A stretch of 64,000 nucleotides of DNA from Odobenus rosmarus divergens (lineage: Eukaryota; Chordata; Mammalia; Carnivora; Odobenidae): assembly GCF_000321225.1 (NCBI RefSeq), contig NW_004450479.1, positions 957,214 to 1,021,213 of the forward strand, written 5' to 3'. This document shows, in pieces, positions 11,431-24,502 of this stretch. The position numbers and the translations under genes were made by a program. Numbering within the stretch: the stretch's first letter is position 1; each line of letters begins with the position of its first letter. The notes below the pieces were generated by a model. That model had not been told where the DNA came from. It did no database searches and saw only the letters and a list, made by a program, of their open reading frames with translations.

Positions 11431-12314
11431 CCAGTACTGCTGGATTTTTATCAAGCGTTTTCTTTTTTTGCCAATGTGATGATGAAAAATATATTTCATT
11501 ATTGGTTTTAATTTGCTGTTCTTAAACTATGGGTGAGGCTGGCCATCTTCCAAGTGCTTTGCATGTCGTTAGGTTTTGCCCCGTTTTTAAAGGTGACTGC
11601 GAAAGCTCCCAGAGTAAGAAAATGCATGTTTGTTTTGCTTTGTAAAAGTCAGAACACAGAAGGACAGAAAAGTGTGCTGTAGGAGGGGACTCTGCCCCCG
11701 CTCAGGAAGCAGGCGGTGCGGGGGCGGGGGGCGGGCTGCAGATCTGTTTTTACAAATGAATGTTACCTGAATGGGGTTAGCAGCTGTTTGTGAGCTCTCT
11801 CTGCTTCACCCCCTGCAGGAGTAAACCAATCTGCAGGACCACTGCTGTCCCATTCTCAAGTGAGGAAACTGAGGCCCAGGACACTGAGTGCCCACCCAAG
11901 GCCAGGTAGCCTCTAGCCAGAGGTCCCAAGTGCCAGTCCTCCCGGCACTCCTGGAATTCCAGAGGGGACAGGCCTGACCTGAACGGGGGCGTGCAGCTGG
12001 GGGAAGGGCCAAGGCTGTCCCAGAGGTCACACAGATAATGGCCAGGAGCACCTGAGGAATGTAGCTGTGGGGTCACACTCCTCCAGAGACGGAGGCGGGC
12101 TCTGCCCCGAAGGCCCCACCCACTCAAGGCCTATCCTGTTCTGAGCGGCTCAGTGGCACCTTGGGTGCTGGTGGATGGAGCTCCCCTGGTGTCTCCCGTG
12201 GGGTCTGAAAAGGTCCCACGGTGCACCCGCTGCTCCCCTGAGAGAGGGCCAGACTCTCACTGCCCCTCCCGTGCTGCCCCCAAGGGGATCCCCCAAGGGA
12301 TCAAAATGAGGGAT
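11431..12314. other. No gene recognised
   Basis: Single-copy-looking sequence. A minus-strand frame of 116 codons (11,777-12,127) has no supporting motif or splice context. Confidence 0.45.
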
Positions 12315-12331
12315 AAAGGGTTCCAACTTTT

Positions 12332-12527
12332 TTTTTTTTTAAAGATTTTATTTATTTATTTGGGAGAGAGAGAATGAGAGACAGAGAGCACGAGAGGGAA
12401 GAGGGTCAGAGGGAGAAGCAGACTCCCCGCAGAGCAGGGAGCCCGATGAGGGACTCGACCCCGGGACTCCAGGATCATGACCTGAGCCGAAGGCAGTCGC
12501 CCAACCAACTGAGCCACCCAGGCGCCC
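12332..12527 (-). mobile_element. SINEC with 17-bp target-site duplication
   Basis: Antisense Can-SINE. Perfect repeats AAAGGGTTCCAACTTTT lie at 12,315-12,331 and 12,528-12,544, so the insertion is recent. Confidence 0.94.
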
Positions 12528-12544
12528 AAAGGGTTCCAACTTTT

Positions 12545-13979
12545 AAAGGATACAATGTGGCTTTTTTTTTCTTTAAATTATTGTTCTTTTGAAAATTACA
12601 TTAGTGTTTCCTGAAATTAAACATTTTTCTCTTTAAAAAGGGGTGTATAAAATGTTAAGAAAAGGGTATGCATGATGCTGTTAACTGGCTACTAATCCAA
12701 AATGAATTTTAAATCCTGTGTAGTAAGAATATTTCCATACAGATCTCTCTACAGAGATGACACCTAAATCAGATAACCACATTGCCAGGCTGTTCTTAAT
12801 CGATGATCCAGATAAAGACAAAACCAGCCACCTCATGTTCATGGCCCAAACGTTTCTGGAGCCTCTGCCAGCGCCACGGAGAACTGGCGTGCGCCTCTCT
12901 GCAGTGGGTCCCTTTCTCAGCAGCTCTTGGAGCTCGGAGGTCGGGGCTCTGCGTTCCGATGAAGAGACCTGGGCCCAGAGATGCTAGGTTGCTCCCCTAA
13001 GGTCTCCCAGCTCCCAGTCAGCAGATTAGGATCAGAGTCCAAGCCATTGCACTCCAGACCTTGAGCCCACTGGCTGAGAAGAGTCCCAGACACAGTGCCC
13101 ATGGGCACCAGGCCCCAGATGTGGCAGCGTGAAGACAGACCTCCAGGGGCTGTGTAACCACCAGGCAGTACTCTGTGTGGGGATGCTGATGGCCTGGCAG
13201 GCTGGCTCTTCCTAGCAGATGATGCCATCCTACAGTTGCTCCTCAATGGCAGATGGTCCAACGAGCCAGATCTTCCCATTTTTCAAGAGAAGCTGGAAAT
13301 CTTGTTTTTTTATATAGAATGTTTTCATTTTAGAGTATTGGCAAATAATTAAAAAATCAAAACAAAATGTGGGCCAAATTACAGCTCAGTTTGTGAGCTA
13401 CACACTTCTGTGAGCCAGACTCAGCCATGCCTAGTGATATGTGGCCCTTCAGCTAGGAACTGTGTCCATGATTTTACATGGTTGAGAAAAAGAGAAAATG
13501 CTACAGTGACCTGGATCGGCTAGCCAGGTGGGCTCCAGAGAGAAGTCCAGGCTCTGGCAAAGCTCCGTCCCAGACTGGGAATCTGGTGACTGCTGGTAAA
13601 ACTGGGATTCTCTTTACTGGAGAGTCACCGTATGTCCCTGCATGTTATTGCAGGGCAAACACACCAAACCCTCCTGGGCTTGTGCTTGCATCCATCCTGC
13701 AGTGTGTCACCTGCCTCTGAGTAGGGCTGAGCGGGACCCCAGGACACCCTGCCCTATCTGTCCCCTTCTTGGTGTCTTGTGTTCTTGAGTGGAGGCTGTC
13801 CCGTGCCTTCCCTGGAAGGATGCATGGACTCAGGAGCAGTGTTTTGGACCTTCCTCTGAAATCAGATCGATTCCGGTGTGGCTCTGCCAGCCCAGCCCTG
13901 GTCTGAAGTCATAAAAATATACTGGGAACGTGGGACCTTAGTTACCTTGTCTGTATGCTCCCAAGACCAAGAATAATCG
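12545..13979. other. No gene recognised
   Basis: Mixed single-copy-looking sequence. 13,330-13,470 ('gccagactcagccatgcc') may be a second old DNA-transposon remnant. No exon is supported. Confidence 0.4.
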
Positions 13980-14093
13980 CGTGGAGCACTGGGTGTTATG
14001 CACAAACAATGAATCATGGAACAGTAAATCAAAAACTAATGATGTATGGTGATTAACATAACAACAAAATAAGTAAATAAATTTAAAAAGAAG
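13980..14093 (+). mobile_element. L1 3' end (extreme 5' truncation)
   Basis: 'gagcactgggtgttatgcac' through 'gatgtatggtgattaacata' and an A-rich tail is the terminal 3' UTR of a carnivore L1, in the same family as the copy at 10,019 but in the opposite orientation. Confidence 0.85.
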
Positions 14094-15820
14094 AATGTTA
14101 CCACCTGGCTTCCCCACAGTTGCTTTTGTGTTTCTCGTGAAACCCAGGGTTTGAGCACAGGAGGACAGGCTGATGGCCCAGCACTGTGTTTGAGTGACGG
14201 CTACTTGTGATATGGATTTGGGATAAGGAAGAAAAGGTTAAAATCACACAGGATAGGTGACCTCAGAGAAAGTCTTGTGATTCCATTGTAAACTCACCTG
14301 GAACAATACCTTCTGTTCTTCCCATGTGGTCCTCACACCTGTGCACTAACCAGGGAGCTCCCCTTGGGTCTGAGAACCTTACTAGAATGTGAGCATCAGT
14401 GAGACAGACAGACCTCGGAGAGCCTTGTGAGACCCGGCTCAGAGACCAGCAGCCTAAGCCACAGGGAAGGAGGCCAGCTAGAGCCAGGGAGGGCTGTGCT
14501 CTGCACCAGAAACATGTCGTGTTGCAATCCCCAGGCAGGGCTCATTGGCTGGGCTCTGGGAACACAAGCTACTAACAGGGTGGAGTGCCTCCCACTGGAG
14601 GGCTCAGCACTCATTCTCACTGGCCACTGCCACAGAGAGGCCTCGCGGGGCACATGGGGGCGGGAATTGTCCATGAGAGCCAGAAAGCTCCTTCAGCACC
14701 GTGACTGTTAGGGTGGAGGACCCCAGGGGGCAAGGGGTCTTGCCCTCTAGTTGCTCAGCACCTTTACCCTCTTGGTTTTGCCTGTCACCACTCTCAGACG
14801 GGGCTGAACGCGAGTGCCTAGCACACCCGTGAAATTGTTGTGGGTTGGTGTGTGCTGCCTCTCAGCCCCGTTGTAATCACAGCTCAGGAAATCCCAGAAC
14901 CAGTGTTCTGTCAGAGGAGGGAGCCGTGCTGTGTCCTGAACTGGGTGAGCAACACCAGCTTCCTGCCTGTGCTAATCATTACAGCCGACACTCTCTAAGA
15001 AGTGCAGAGTGTCCTGTAACCTTTTTGAAAAGCAGTGGTGAAGTAGGTCTCTGTTGGCTCTCCTCTTGAAGGCACGGTGATGAAACAATTACGCCACTTG
15101 GGGAAAAGTTTATATAGAAGGAACTTCCACACCAAAGTAAATACTTGAAGAAATAGCCAAACCGGCTTACTCTTCAGTGGTATGTATTCTGGGGCCACAG
15201 CATGGCTCGTGCTCACTTCCGCTTCTGGAGAGGCTGTTTTATGGACTAGACTTTCATGTCTCTCCGTAAACCACTAGAAAGTCGGACAGAATATATGAAG
15301 CCACTGTTTTCAGACATTGGACAATAGCACAGGACCGTGGTCCTTGAAAAAAGGAAAACAAATGAGGTGAGTTCCAGGATCCCCCCCAGCTTTCTGCCTG
15401 AAGGCAATTTCTGGGCTGCAGGCATAGGGAGGGGGAGGCTAGACAGAACTCAGCAGCCTTACAGAGTTGGGAAAATGGGAACTGGAGTTTGGGAAGGCAG
15501 AAGGGGCTGGCAGTTGCAGGACAGACTCCAGAAAGGAGAGCACACAGAAGAGAGCTCCAGAAACCTGCGGGGGCGTTTTTTGAGTCCTCGCTGCGCACTA
15601 GCCCATAGACGTACAGACCGAAGCTCCACAGCCCCAGGCAGAGGAAAGGCGGGCAGCTTGTAAGCTGAACCATTTCCAGAGCCTCCAGAGAGCAGGGAGG
15701 TACTCAGAGTGATGGGTCCCCATCATCGCCTCCCTCTCAGAGAAGTCACACCTCAGCAGTAGAGCTAGGTATCTCTGGAGAGAAGCTCCACATAGACTTA
15801 CACTAGAAAAGCTTAAAAAC
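14094..15820. other. No gene recognised
   Basis: Single-copy-looking sequence. Open frames at 14,396-14,711 overlap on opposite strands and show no motif. Confidence 0.45.
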
Positions 15821-16024
15821 GGGCGCCTGGGTGGCTCAGTGGTTAAGCGTCTGCCTTCGGCTCAGGTCATGGTCCCAGGGTCCTGGGATCGAGCCCCGCT
15901 TCGGACTCCCTGCTCCGCAGGAAGCCTGCTTCTCCCTCTGCCACTCCCCCTGCTTGTGTTCCCTCTCTCACTGTGTCTCTCTCTGTCAAATAAATAAAAT
16001 CTTTAAAAATAAATAATTAAAAAA
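15821..16024 (+). mobile_element. SINEC
   Basis: Full-length + strand Can-SINE from 'gggcgcctgggtggctcagt' to a CAAATAAATAAAATCTTT tail. Imperfect repeats of GAAAAGCTTAAAAAC flank it. Confidence 0.93.
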
Positions 16025-16589
16025 AGAAAGTTTAAAAACAGTCTTTGAAATGACGAATCAAGGAAACTGCCTGCCAAAATAAAACCAAACACTCTAAAAA
16101 ATTTTTTTTCAAGAAAATATTACAACGCCCAATCAAAAATTACAAGACATGTGAAGAAGCAGAAAAATGTGATCCATATGCAAGAGGAAAATCAGTCAGT
16201 AGAAAGAGGCCTAGACATAACAAATGAGGGAACAAGCAGACAAAGACATTAAAAGAACTGGAATGACTATATTCAAGTATTTAAAGAAAAACATGTAAGT
16301 AATGAGAAGAATTGAGAATATGAAAAGTAACAAACAAAACTTCTAGAGATGAAAACTATAATATTTGATAAGGAAAGCTCATTGGATGGGATTAACCCAA
16401 GAATAAAGATGGTAGAAGGAAAAAACGGAAAATTCAAAGACATAGCAACAGAATCTGTCCTAAATGATGCACAAAGAGAGGAGCAAAGGGGAGAGAAAAC
16501 AGCCTCGGCCTCCTGACAGACAGTGTCCATCAGTCTAACAGAAGGGGGAGAGAACGGGGGAGAAAAAGCATTTCAAGCAATAATGACTA

Positions 16590-16757
16590 GGGGCGCCTGG
16601 GTGGCTTGGTCAGTTAAGCGTCTGACTCTTGATTTCAGCTCAGGTCATGATCTTGGTGTCATGAGATCGAGCCCCATGTCAGGCTCCATGCTGAGCGCAG
16701 GGTGTGCTAGAGATTCTCTCTCCCACTTGTGCGCTTGCTCTGTCTAAAAAAAAAAAA
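16590..16757 (+). mobile_element. SINEC inside L1
   Basis: + strand Can-SINE with the 'tctgactcttgatttcagct' type core, ending in an A run. Confidence 0.9.
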
Positions 16758-17323
16758 GGCCAGATTTCCCCCTAAATTTGATGCAAACTCTTAACTCACA
16801 GATCCAAGTTCAACTACCCCAAGCAGCTGGCTAAATACATGTGTGCATGTGCAACCCAGGGAGTATTGTTACCAAGTTTCTTAAAATTGGTGACAAAGAA
16901 AATCTTAAAAGCAGTCAAAGGAAAAATAAAGGACACAGTACATAGAGATGAACAAAGAGAGAATTATGCCAGACTTTTCTTCAGAAACTGTGCAAAAGCC
17001 AGAAAACAAAGGCTTATCAGATTTAAAGTACTGAAAGAAAAGCCGTCAAAATGGAATTCTATGTATAGTAAAAATATCCTCCAAAAATCAAGGCAAAATA
17101 AAAGCTTTTACAGACAGACAAATCTGATAGAATTCACCTTACCAACCGACGCGCACTACCCAAAATATTAGAGGACACTCTTCAGGCTGAAGGAAAATGA
17201 TGCCAGATGGAAACGTGGGTCAGCGGAGAATAATGCGGACAGGCAGACGTGGCGGGTCTGCAGGTAGAGGACAGGCTTACCTTTTTCCTTAAATGCTAAC
17301 CGACTATTTAAAATGCACATATT

Positions 17324-17525
17324 GGGCACCTGGGTGGCTCAGTTGGTTAAGCGACTGCCTTCGGCTCAGGTCATGATCCTGGAGTCCCGGGATCGAGTCC
17401 CGCATCGGGCTCCCTGCTCAGCAGGGAGACTGCTTCTCCCTCTGACCCTCTTCCCTCTCGTGCTCTCTCTCATTCTCTCTCTCAAATAAATAAAAATCTT
17501 TTAAAAAATAAAAAAATAAAAAAAA
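17324..17525 (+). mobile_element. SINEC inside L1, 15-bp target-site duplication
   Basis: Full-length + strand Can-SINE flanked by TAAAATGCACATATT at 17,309-17,323 and 17,526-17,540. Confidence 0.95.
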
Positions 17526-17915
17526 TAAAATGCACATATTAACGGTGTATTATGGGGCCTGTGATATGCATAGAAGTAAAAGGGGTGACAAAAATGGCAT
17601 ACGTGGTGGGAAGGGGAAAAGGAAGTATACGCTTGTGAGGCTCTCAAAGGTGCCATTGTGCAGTGCCACAGCCCAATGAGGTAAGTTAAAAGTGCACATT
17701 GTAAACCACAGAACAGCCATCAAAAAACAGTAACAAAGTATAACCAGTGGTGCATTGGTGTTGATCCAATGGAGTGAGAAGCATCAACCCAAAAGTAGCC
17801 CCAGGAGGGAAAAGGGAACAAAGGACAGATAGGAAAGAGAAAACAATTAGCAATTTAGCAAGAGGGTACATTTAAAACCAATCACGTTGATAATTATATT
17901 AAATGTAATGGTCTA

Positions 17916-18123
17916 GGGGCACCTGGGTGGCTCAGTCGTTGAGCGTCTGCCTTCAGCTCAGGTCATGGTCCCAGGGTCCTGGGATCGAGCCCCGCATCGG
18001 GCTCCCTGCTCCGCGGGAAGCCTGTTTCTCCCTCTCCCTCTGCCGCTCCCCGCTGCTTGTGCTCTCTATCTCTCTGTCAAATAAATAAATAAAATCTTTT
18101 AAAAAAACAATTAAAAAAAAAAA
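17916..18123 (+). mobile_element. SINEC inside L1
   Basis: Full-length + strand Can-SINE with a 'tgccttcagctcaggtcatg' core and CAAATAAATAAATAAAATC tail. Confidence 0.92.
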
Positions 18124-18483
18124 GCCCTCTCAGAAATGGAAGGAAATGTAGAGAAGTCCATAATTATACTTGGAGACTTCAGTACTTCTCTATCACTAAT
18201 CAATAGAACAAGGAGACAGAAAAGTCAGTGGGGGTATAGGGGATTTCAACAGCTCGGTCAGCCAGCTTGGCCTCACTGGCATGTGTAGACCCCTCTAACC
18301 AACAGCAGAACACACAGTCTTTTCAGGTGCACATGGGACGTTTGACAAGATAGACCACATATTGGGACATAAAACCGGTCTTAGTAAATTTAAAAAGATT
18401 GAAATCATACAGACTGTATTTGCTGGCCACAAACATATTACATTGGAAATCAAGAACAGAGAGATATCTAGAAAAATATCCAA

Positions 18484-18690
18484 GGGGCACCCGGGTGGCT
18501 CAGTCGTTAAGCGTCTGCCTTCAGCTCAGGTCATGATCTCAGGGTCCTGGGATCGAGCCCCACATCGGGCTCCCTGCTCAGCGGGAAGCCGGCTTCTCCC
18601 TCTCCCACTCCCCCTGCTTGTGTTCCCTCTCTTGCTGTGTCTTTCTCTGTCAAATAAATAAGTAAAAAACCTTTTTTTTAAAAAAAGAAA
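18484..18690 (+). mobile_element. SINEC inside L1
   Basis: Full-length + strand Can-SINE. AAAAATATCCAA occurs on both sides as the target-site duplication. Confidence 0.93.
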
Positions 18691-18850
18691 AAAATATCCA
18701 AAAAATTTAAAAAAAGAATGCTCATGGGTCAAAGAAGAAATCACAAAGTAGCACTTGGAAACTTAAGCCTTCGAATACTTACACGAGAGAAGAACACTGT
18801 TCTAAAATCAGTCATCTACCTGATCCACCTTAAAAAGCTAGAAAAATAAG

Positions 18851-19013
18851 GGGCACCTGGGTGGCTTAGTTGGTTTCAACTCGGGTCATGATCTCGAGGT
18901 GGTGAGATCGAGCCCCGTGTCAGGCTCCACACTATGTGTGGAGCCTGCTCGAGATTCTCTCTCTCCCTCTCCCCCTGCCCCTCCCCCATCTCTAAAGTTA
19001 AAAAAAAAAAAAA
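18851..19013 (+). mobile_element. SINEC inside L1
   Basis: Internally deleted + strand Can-SINE with an A-run tail. GCTAGAAAAATAAG on the left and GCTAGAAAAGTAAG on the right are its target-site duplication. Confidence 0.9.
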
Positions 19014-20964
19014 GGCTAGAAAAGTAAGAACAAACTAAATTCAAAGTTTATAGAAGGAGAAAATAGTAAAGATAAAAGTGGGGAACAATGAAATAGTAAA
19101 GAAAAATCCTACAGGACACAAACCTGATTCTTTGAAAAATACCAACAAAACTGGCAAACATCTGCGCTATCGACCCAGATAAAACTAGAGGCTGTGCAAG
19201 TAGTGTGCATGAAAGGGGGGCGTTGCTGCAGGTCCTGTAGATACTGAGGAGACAATACTGGGGAATGACACTACATGCCAGCAGTTTGGCAACTCGACCT
19301 ACACAAAATGGCAAAGTCTCTGGAAGACCAAAGTTACCAAAACTGATTCAAAAAGAGATAGAAATGTGAGGAGGCCAGAAGAGGAGAGGGAAGCCTGGCC
19401 CATCGGGGGTGGAGGGGAACTTCCACGCCTGCAGAAAACCCACAGCTGGTGTCTCCCTGAGGGTGAAGGCAATGCCCACTCTGACCATGTCCACCCTGCA
19501 TGGCGCTGCCAGTCCCGACCTCGGCATAAAGCAAGAACAAACATGGCGGGGGGACATACAGATTGCCACAGAAATAAAACTGTAAATATATAAATATGGC
19601 TTTTATTCACATACCACCTGATCTAGTACATAAAAAATCCTAAGGAACCTTAAAAAAAACACGACTATTAGAACTAAAAAGTAGCTTTAGCAAAGTTCCA
19701 GGACAAGGTTAATACAAGGTCAATATGCCAAATCAGTTGTATTTCAATACATGGCAATGAGAATTGGAAACTGCAATAAAAATACCATTTACAATAGCAT
19801 CCAAAACCATGAAATTCTTAGGGATATGCATTGTCTGTGCACTGCAGAGAAAACCTAAGACCTAAATAATGGAGAGGTATACCATCCTCATGGACTGGAA
19901 GACTCAATGTAAAGATGTCATTTCTTCCAAAATGTATCTACAGATTTAGCACAGTCCCGATCAAAATCCCATCGGGTTTTTAAAATTGAAATCAAAAATT
20001 AAAATTTACATGGAAATGCAAAGGATATAGAATACCCAAAGCGGTCTCAAAAGAGAGCAAAGTCGAAGGATTTTATCTAATTGTAAGACTTACTATGAAG
20101 GTAGAGTGTGCAACGAGAATGGACACATGCACATGTTAACTAATTGTTCAGTTAATGCAAAGGTTCTGTGGTAATCTAAGGAGAAAGAACAGCTTACTCA
20201 ACAAATTGTGCAGGCACAAGTACACATCCATATGGGAACAAAATGAACTTCAACCCTACCCTTATTATTAAATACAGAAATTAATTCAAAAATGTATCAT
20301 AAGCCTAAACATAGCTAAAACTATAAAACTTATAGAACGCACAGGAAAAAATATTGTGACTTTGGTTAGGCTGAGATTCCTTAGGGTACAAAAAGTACCC
20401 TAGGTATTTTTTGATACTTGGATGGTACTTGGTACTTTCTGATAGATTGGACTCCATGGACAATGCAGAGTTCCACTTTTCCAATGATGCGGTGAAGACA
20501 TGAGAAAGTAAGCCACGGGCTGGGAATGTGCATCAAGGACTTGCACCCAGAATATATAAGGAACTTTACAAGTCCATAATGAGACACAAATACACACAAG
20601 AGAAAAGAGCCAAAATACTTGAAAAGACTCTTTACAAAAGAAGATAATTAAATGGAGAATAAGCCCACAAAAATGCTCAACAATTATTAGTCATCAGGGA
20701 AATGCAAGTCTAAAGCTCAGCGACACGCCCCTACATGCTCATATGACCAAAACAATTTTAAGACCTGACAATATCGAATGGTAGTGAAAGTGTGGAGCAA
20801 GGGGAACTTGCACACACACTAGGGGGTGCCAGGGGGTGCTATGTGGTGCCGCTACTTTGGGAAATGGTTTGGCAGTTTCTTAAAAAATTAAACATATACT
20901 TCCTGCACAACCCAGCCCTTTGATTTCGAGGTTACTGTGCAGGAGAAATGGAAACATCCATGCT

Positions 20965-21160
20965 GGGGCGCCTGGGTGGCTCAGTGGGTTAGACATCTGA
21001 CTCTTGATTTCGGCTCCGGTCTCGGGGTGGTGGGATTGAGCCCCGCGTCAGGCTCCGTGCTCAGCGCAGAGTCTGCTTGTCCCTCTTCCTCTGCCCCTCC
21101 CTCTGTGCGCGCTCTCTCTCTCAAATAAATAAATTAATTAAATCTTTAAAAAAAAAGAAA
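20965..21160 (+). mobile_element. SINEC inside L1
   Basis: + strand Can-SINE with the older 'tctgactcttgatttcggct' core and CAAATAAATAAATTAATTAA tail. Confidence 0.92.
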
Positions 21161-21615
21161 GAAACATTCACACACCCAAAGACTTTAGCATGCATGTTTA
21201 TAGCAACTTCATGCCCAAATAGGGGACAACACAAAGATCCACCCACAGATGAAGGGGAGGCCAAAGTACTACACAGCCATGTGATGGAACACTACTCCAC
21301 AAGTAAAAGAGTTGGGGTATCTGTAACAGCATGAATGAATCTCAAGAAACATTTCTTTGGTTCCTGGGAGAAGCACGCTTCAAAAAGTGCCTGGTGTAGT
21401 GTATTCCATTTATGTGAGACTCTGGAAGAGCCCTGTCTGGTCCATAGTGACAGAAGGCAGGGCAGTGCCTGCATGGGGCTGTGGGGTGATGAAAATGTTC
21501 CAAACGCATAGATGCATACGTGTTCTGAATGCCATTGAAACGTACATTTAAAAATGGGTGCATTTTATTGCATGTAAGTTATAAGTCAATAGAAGCACTT
21601 TTTTCAATAAGGAGC

Positions 21616-22500
21616 AGTGGTGGTCTAGTGAAGGTTCCTGGCAGGCGTCAGTGTTCTGCTCTATATGGTCTGTCTCTCTCCTGCCATGGAGAAAGACACT
21701 GCTGTCAGCCGGCGTCCATTCGAGGTCGCTGCAGGTCCTCAGAGGATCCCAGTAATTGTTATCAATTTACTCGGCTCTGTTAATTATTCTGCACTGTGGA
21801 ACTTAGGAGCTCCTGGGAGAGGTCATTACAGTAGCCGTGTCCTCCCAGCGGGGCCCCCGGGCTTCTTGGAAGGGCCCCAGGAGCTCCTGGGGTCGGCAAG
21901 GGTGAAGACACAGTACTGCAGCTTTAGAAAACATTAAACCCGGGTATAGAACAAACCTACTTCCGTTTTCTCTCTCTCTTTTTTTTATTGAAGTATAATT
22001 GGCACAGTTTCCTATTAGTTTCAGGTGTGACATCCGCTTTCTCGTCTCAGGGGCTATTTCGTCTCTGGAGAAGGCTGCAGATCTCTGTCACACTCGTTTA
22101 CCTCTGCTAGGGAAAGGCCACCAGGCGGCCCCCAGCCAGCCACAGACGGTGTGGAGCAAAGGGGCCAGGTCACTCCCGAAACAGGCAGCCATCCCGCTTG
22201 GAGTTTTCTTGCTGTTTCTTTATTATATTAACGAGGTGGTTGCCTTTCCAGAGGGAAGGTCCCCAGGGTTGGTGGGTCGGCCTACTCACCCCATTGCTGA
22301 GCTCCCACACTCATTCCAGCAGTCAGCAGCTTGTCTTCCCTAAGTACATCACTAAGTCATCTTCAAGTGATGACTGTTCTTTCTTCCCCTCCAAAAGCCT
22401 ATACTCCTGATTTCTCTTTCTTTCCTTGTAGAGTTGGCTGGGCCCCACAGCCGTAGTACGGTGGGCATCTCATCTACTCACAAACCTGGAGGCAATGAGG
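21616..22500. other. No gene recognised
   Basis: Mostly single-copy-looking. 21,985-22,032 ('attgaagtataattggcaca', 'tagtttcaggtgtga') is a small L1-like piece. Confidence 0.4.
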
Positions 22501-23024
22501 CTGGCTTTTCCACTAAATATGTATGATTGCTGTGTTTTGAAAATATACCTCTATCAAATTAAAAATTTCCTTTATATTCTGGATTTAATAAGAGTTTTCA
22601 TCACAAATAGGTGTTAAACCTTATCAGTTTTTTTCTGCATTGATTATGACAGACATGATTTTTTTTCTCTTTTCATTTTTTGATGTGGTAAATATGGTGG
22701 TAGATTTTCTGAAAAGAAGCCAGCCTTGCATTACTGAGATAGATTTTTCTTGATAATGATGTATTCTTAATACCTGCCTGATTTGATTTGATGTTTATAT
22801 ATAGTTTTTACAACTATATTTACAAGTTAAATAGGCCTGTAAGTTTTTCTTGTGTTGTCCTTATATGGTTTGGGAATAGCTGGGCATCTTTCATTCTTTT
22901 TTACTTTTCTGAATAATTTGAATAAGATAGAAATGAAGTGAAAATTCAGCAGAACCACCTGTAAAGCCACCTGAGCCAGGGGCCTTTGGGAAGAGAATTG
23001 TTGAATGCCATCTCAATTTCTTAA

Positions 23025-23216
23025 TACTTTTTTTTTTAAGATTTTATTTATTTGACAGAGACACAGCGAGAGAGGGAACACAAGCAGGGGGAGTGGGAGA
23101 AGGAGAAACAGGCTTCCTGCTGAGCAGGGAGCCTGATGCGGGACTCGATCTCAGGACCCTGGGATCATGACCTGAGCCGAAGGCAGACGCTTAACGACTG
23201 AGCCATCCAGGCGCCC
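23025..23216 (-). mobile_element. SINEC with target-site duplication
   Basis: Antisense Can-SINE flanked by CTCAATTTCTTAA at 23,012-23,024 and 23,217-23,229. Confidence 0.94.
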
Positions 23217-23637
23217 CTCAATTTCTTAAGACTTATTGTATTTCAAATGCTATTTTTTGGTTCTGTTTTTTTAATTTTCCATTGCCTATAGGTTTTATTA
23301 GTTTACTAGTGAAGAGCTCTTTGTAACACTCACTTTTGCCCAATCATTCCCCTGTTGTGTTTATTTGTTCTCCCTTGTTTGGATCGGTCTTGGCAGAAGT
23401 TAATCTCATTAATCTCTGCAGACAATAGTCTGGGCTTGGTTGATGTCCTATAGTACTGTTTTCCTTGGGGTTTCCATTGAACTTCACCATTTCTTTACTT
23501 CTTGTTTCCCTGAGTTTGTTCCAGCTCCTTACGCTGGAGGGTTAGCTCATCTCCTTGCAGGTTACCTCTCTTTGTTCCTGAGAAGTGTATCTCAGCTGTG
23601 TCCTGTAAATTTGGTGATTTAGTTCTGAATATTTCTT

Positions 23638-23845
23638 TTCTTTCTTTCTTTTTTTTTTTTTTTTAAGATTTATCCATTTATTTTAGAGAGAGTGAGGAGG
23701 GGCAGAGAGAGAGAGAAAGAGAGAATCCCAAGCAGAGTCCGTGCTGAGCAGGGAGCCCAATGTGGGGCTCGATCTCACAACCCTGAGATTGTGACCTGAG
23801 CTGAAACCGAGAGTCACTCAACTGACCATGCCACCCAGGTGCCCC
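23638..23845 (-). mobile_element. SINEC with target-site duplication
   Basis: Antisense Can-SINE. AGTTCTGAATATTTCTT at 23,621 and AGTTCTGAACATTTCTT at 23,846 differ by one base. Confidence 0.92.
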
Positions 23846-24326
23846 AGTTCTGAACATTTCTTAATTCATTTTATGTATTCCTTTATACCTCAAGGGTGAT
23901 TCCGTCACGCATTACACAGTTTCAAAGCAGAATGGATTTAAGGGGGTTTTGGCATTGGCTTCTAATTTTATTGTATGTTTGGAATGAATTGAGACTTGCT
24001 CTGTGACAAGTGGAACATGTGGTCTGATTCTATGTGTGGCTTATTCACTGAAAAAGAAATGACATTCTCTGCCTACTGGTTTAGACATCTGTGTGTCTAA
24101 TAGCCCCAAGCTAATCAATTCCATTCATCAAGTCTTTGCCACCTCTGCGTGGGCCTGTCTGTCTGTTTTTGATCAGTAGGGACAAGGTCTCTGCGGCCTC
24201 AGCTCTGTCCGTTGCCCCTGGATGTGTTCTGAGCTGCACCTTTCCCAACAGAGATCTTCCTCACCTGTGATGACACTTGTTCCATAATTCTGTTTTGTTA
24301 TTTTCAGTTTTTATGTGTCTTTTATT

Positions 24327-24502
24327 GTATTTTATTTATTTTTTCAGATTTTATTTATTTCAGAGAGAGAGAGCACGAGCAGGGGGAGTGGCGGGGGAGG
24401 GAGGAGCAGACTCCGCACTGAGCAGGGAGCCCGATGCGGGGCTCGATCCCGGGACCCCGAGCCAAAGGCAGACGCTTCACCGACTGAGCCACCCAGGTGC
24501 CC
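24327..24502 (-). mobile_element. SINEC with target-site duplication
   Basis: Antisense, slightly shortened Can-SINE flanked by TGTGTCTTTTATT on both sides. Confidence 0.9.

Larger units (their letters stand above)
16025..21615 (+). mobile_element. Old L1 backbone, interrupted by SINEs
   Basis: Between the SINEs the sequence reads as one decayed + strand L1: ORF1-like Lys/Glu-rich sequence near 16.2-17.2 kb, endonuclease/RT-region ORF2 phrases ('gggacataaaaccggtctta', 'caatagcatccaaaaccatg', 'atggactggaagactcaatg') at 18.1-20.1 kb, and a 3' end near 21.3-21.6 kb. The frames are disrupted throughout. The many inserted SINEs show it is older than they are. Confidence 0.75.
22501..24130 (-). 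mobile_element. L1 ORF2 fragment, antisense, split by two SINEs
   Basis: AT-rich sequence that reads as reverse-complement L1 ORF2 ('agccttgcattactgagata', 'aatagtctgggcttggttga') before, between and after two SINE insertions. Reading frames are broken. Confidence 0.65.
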
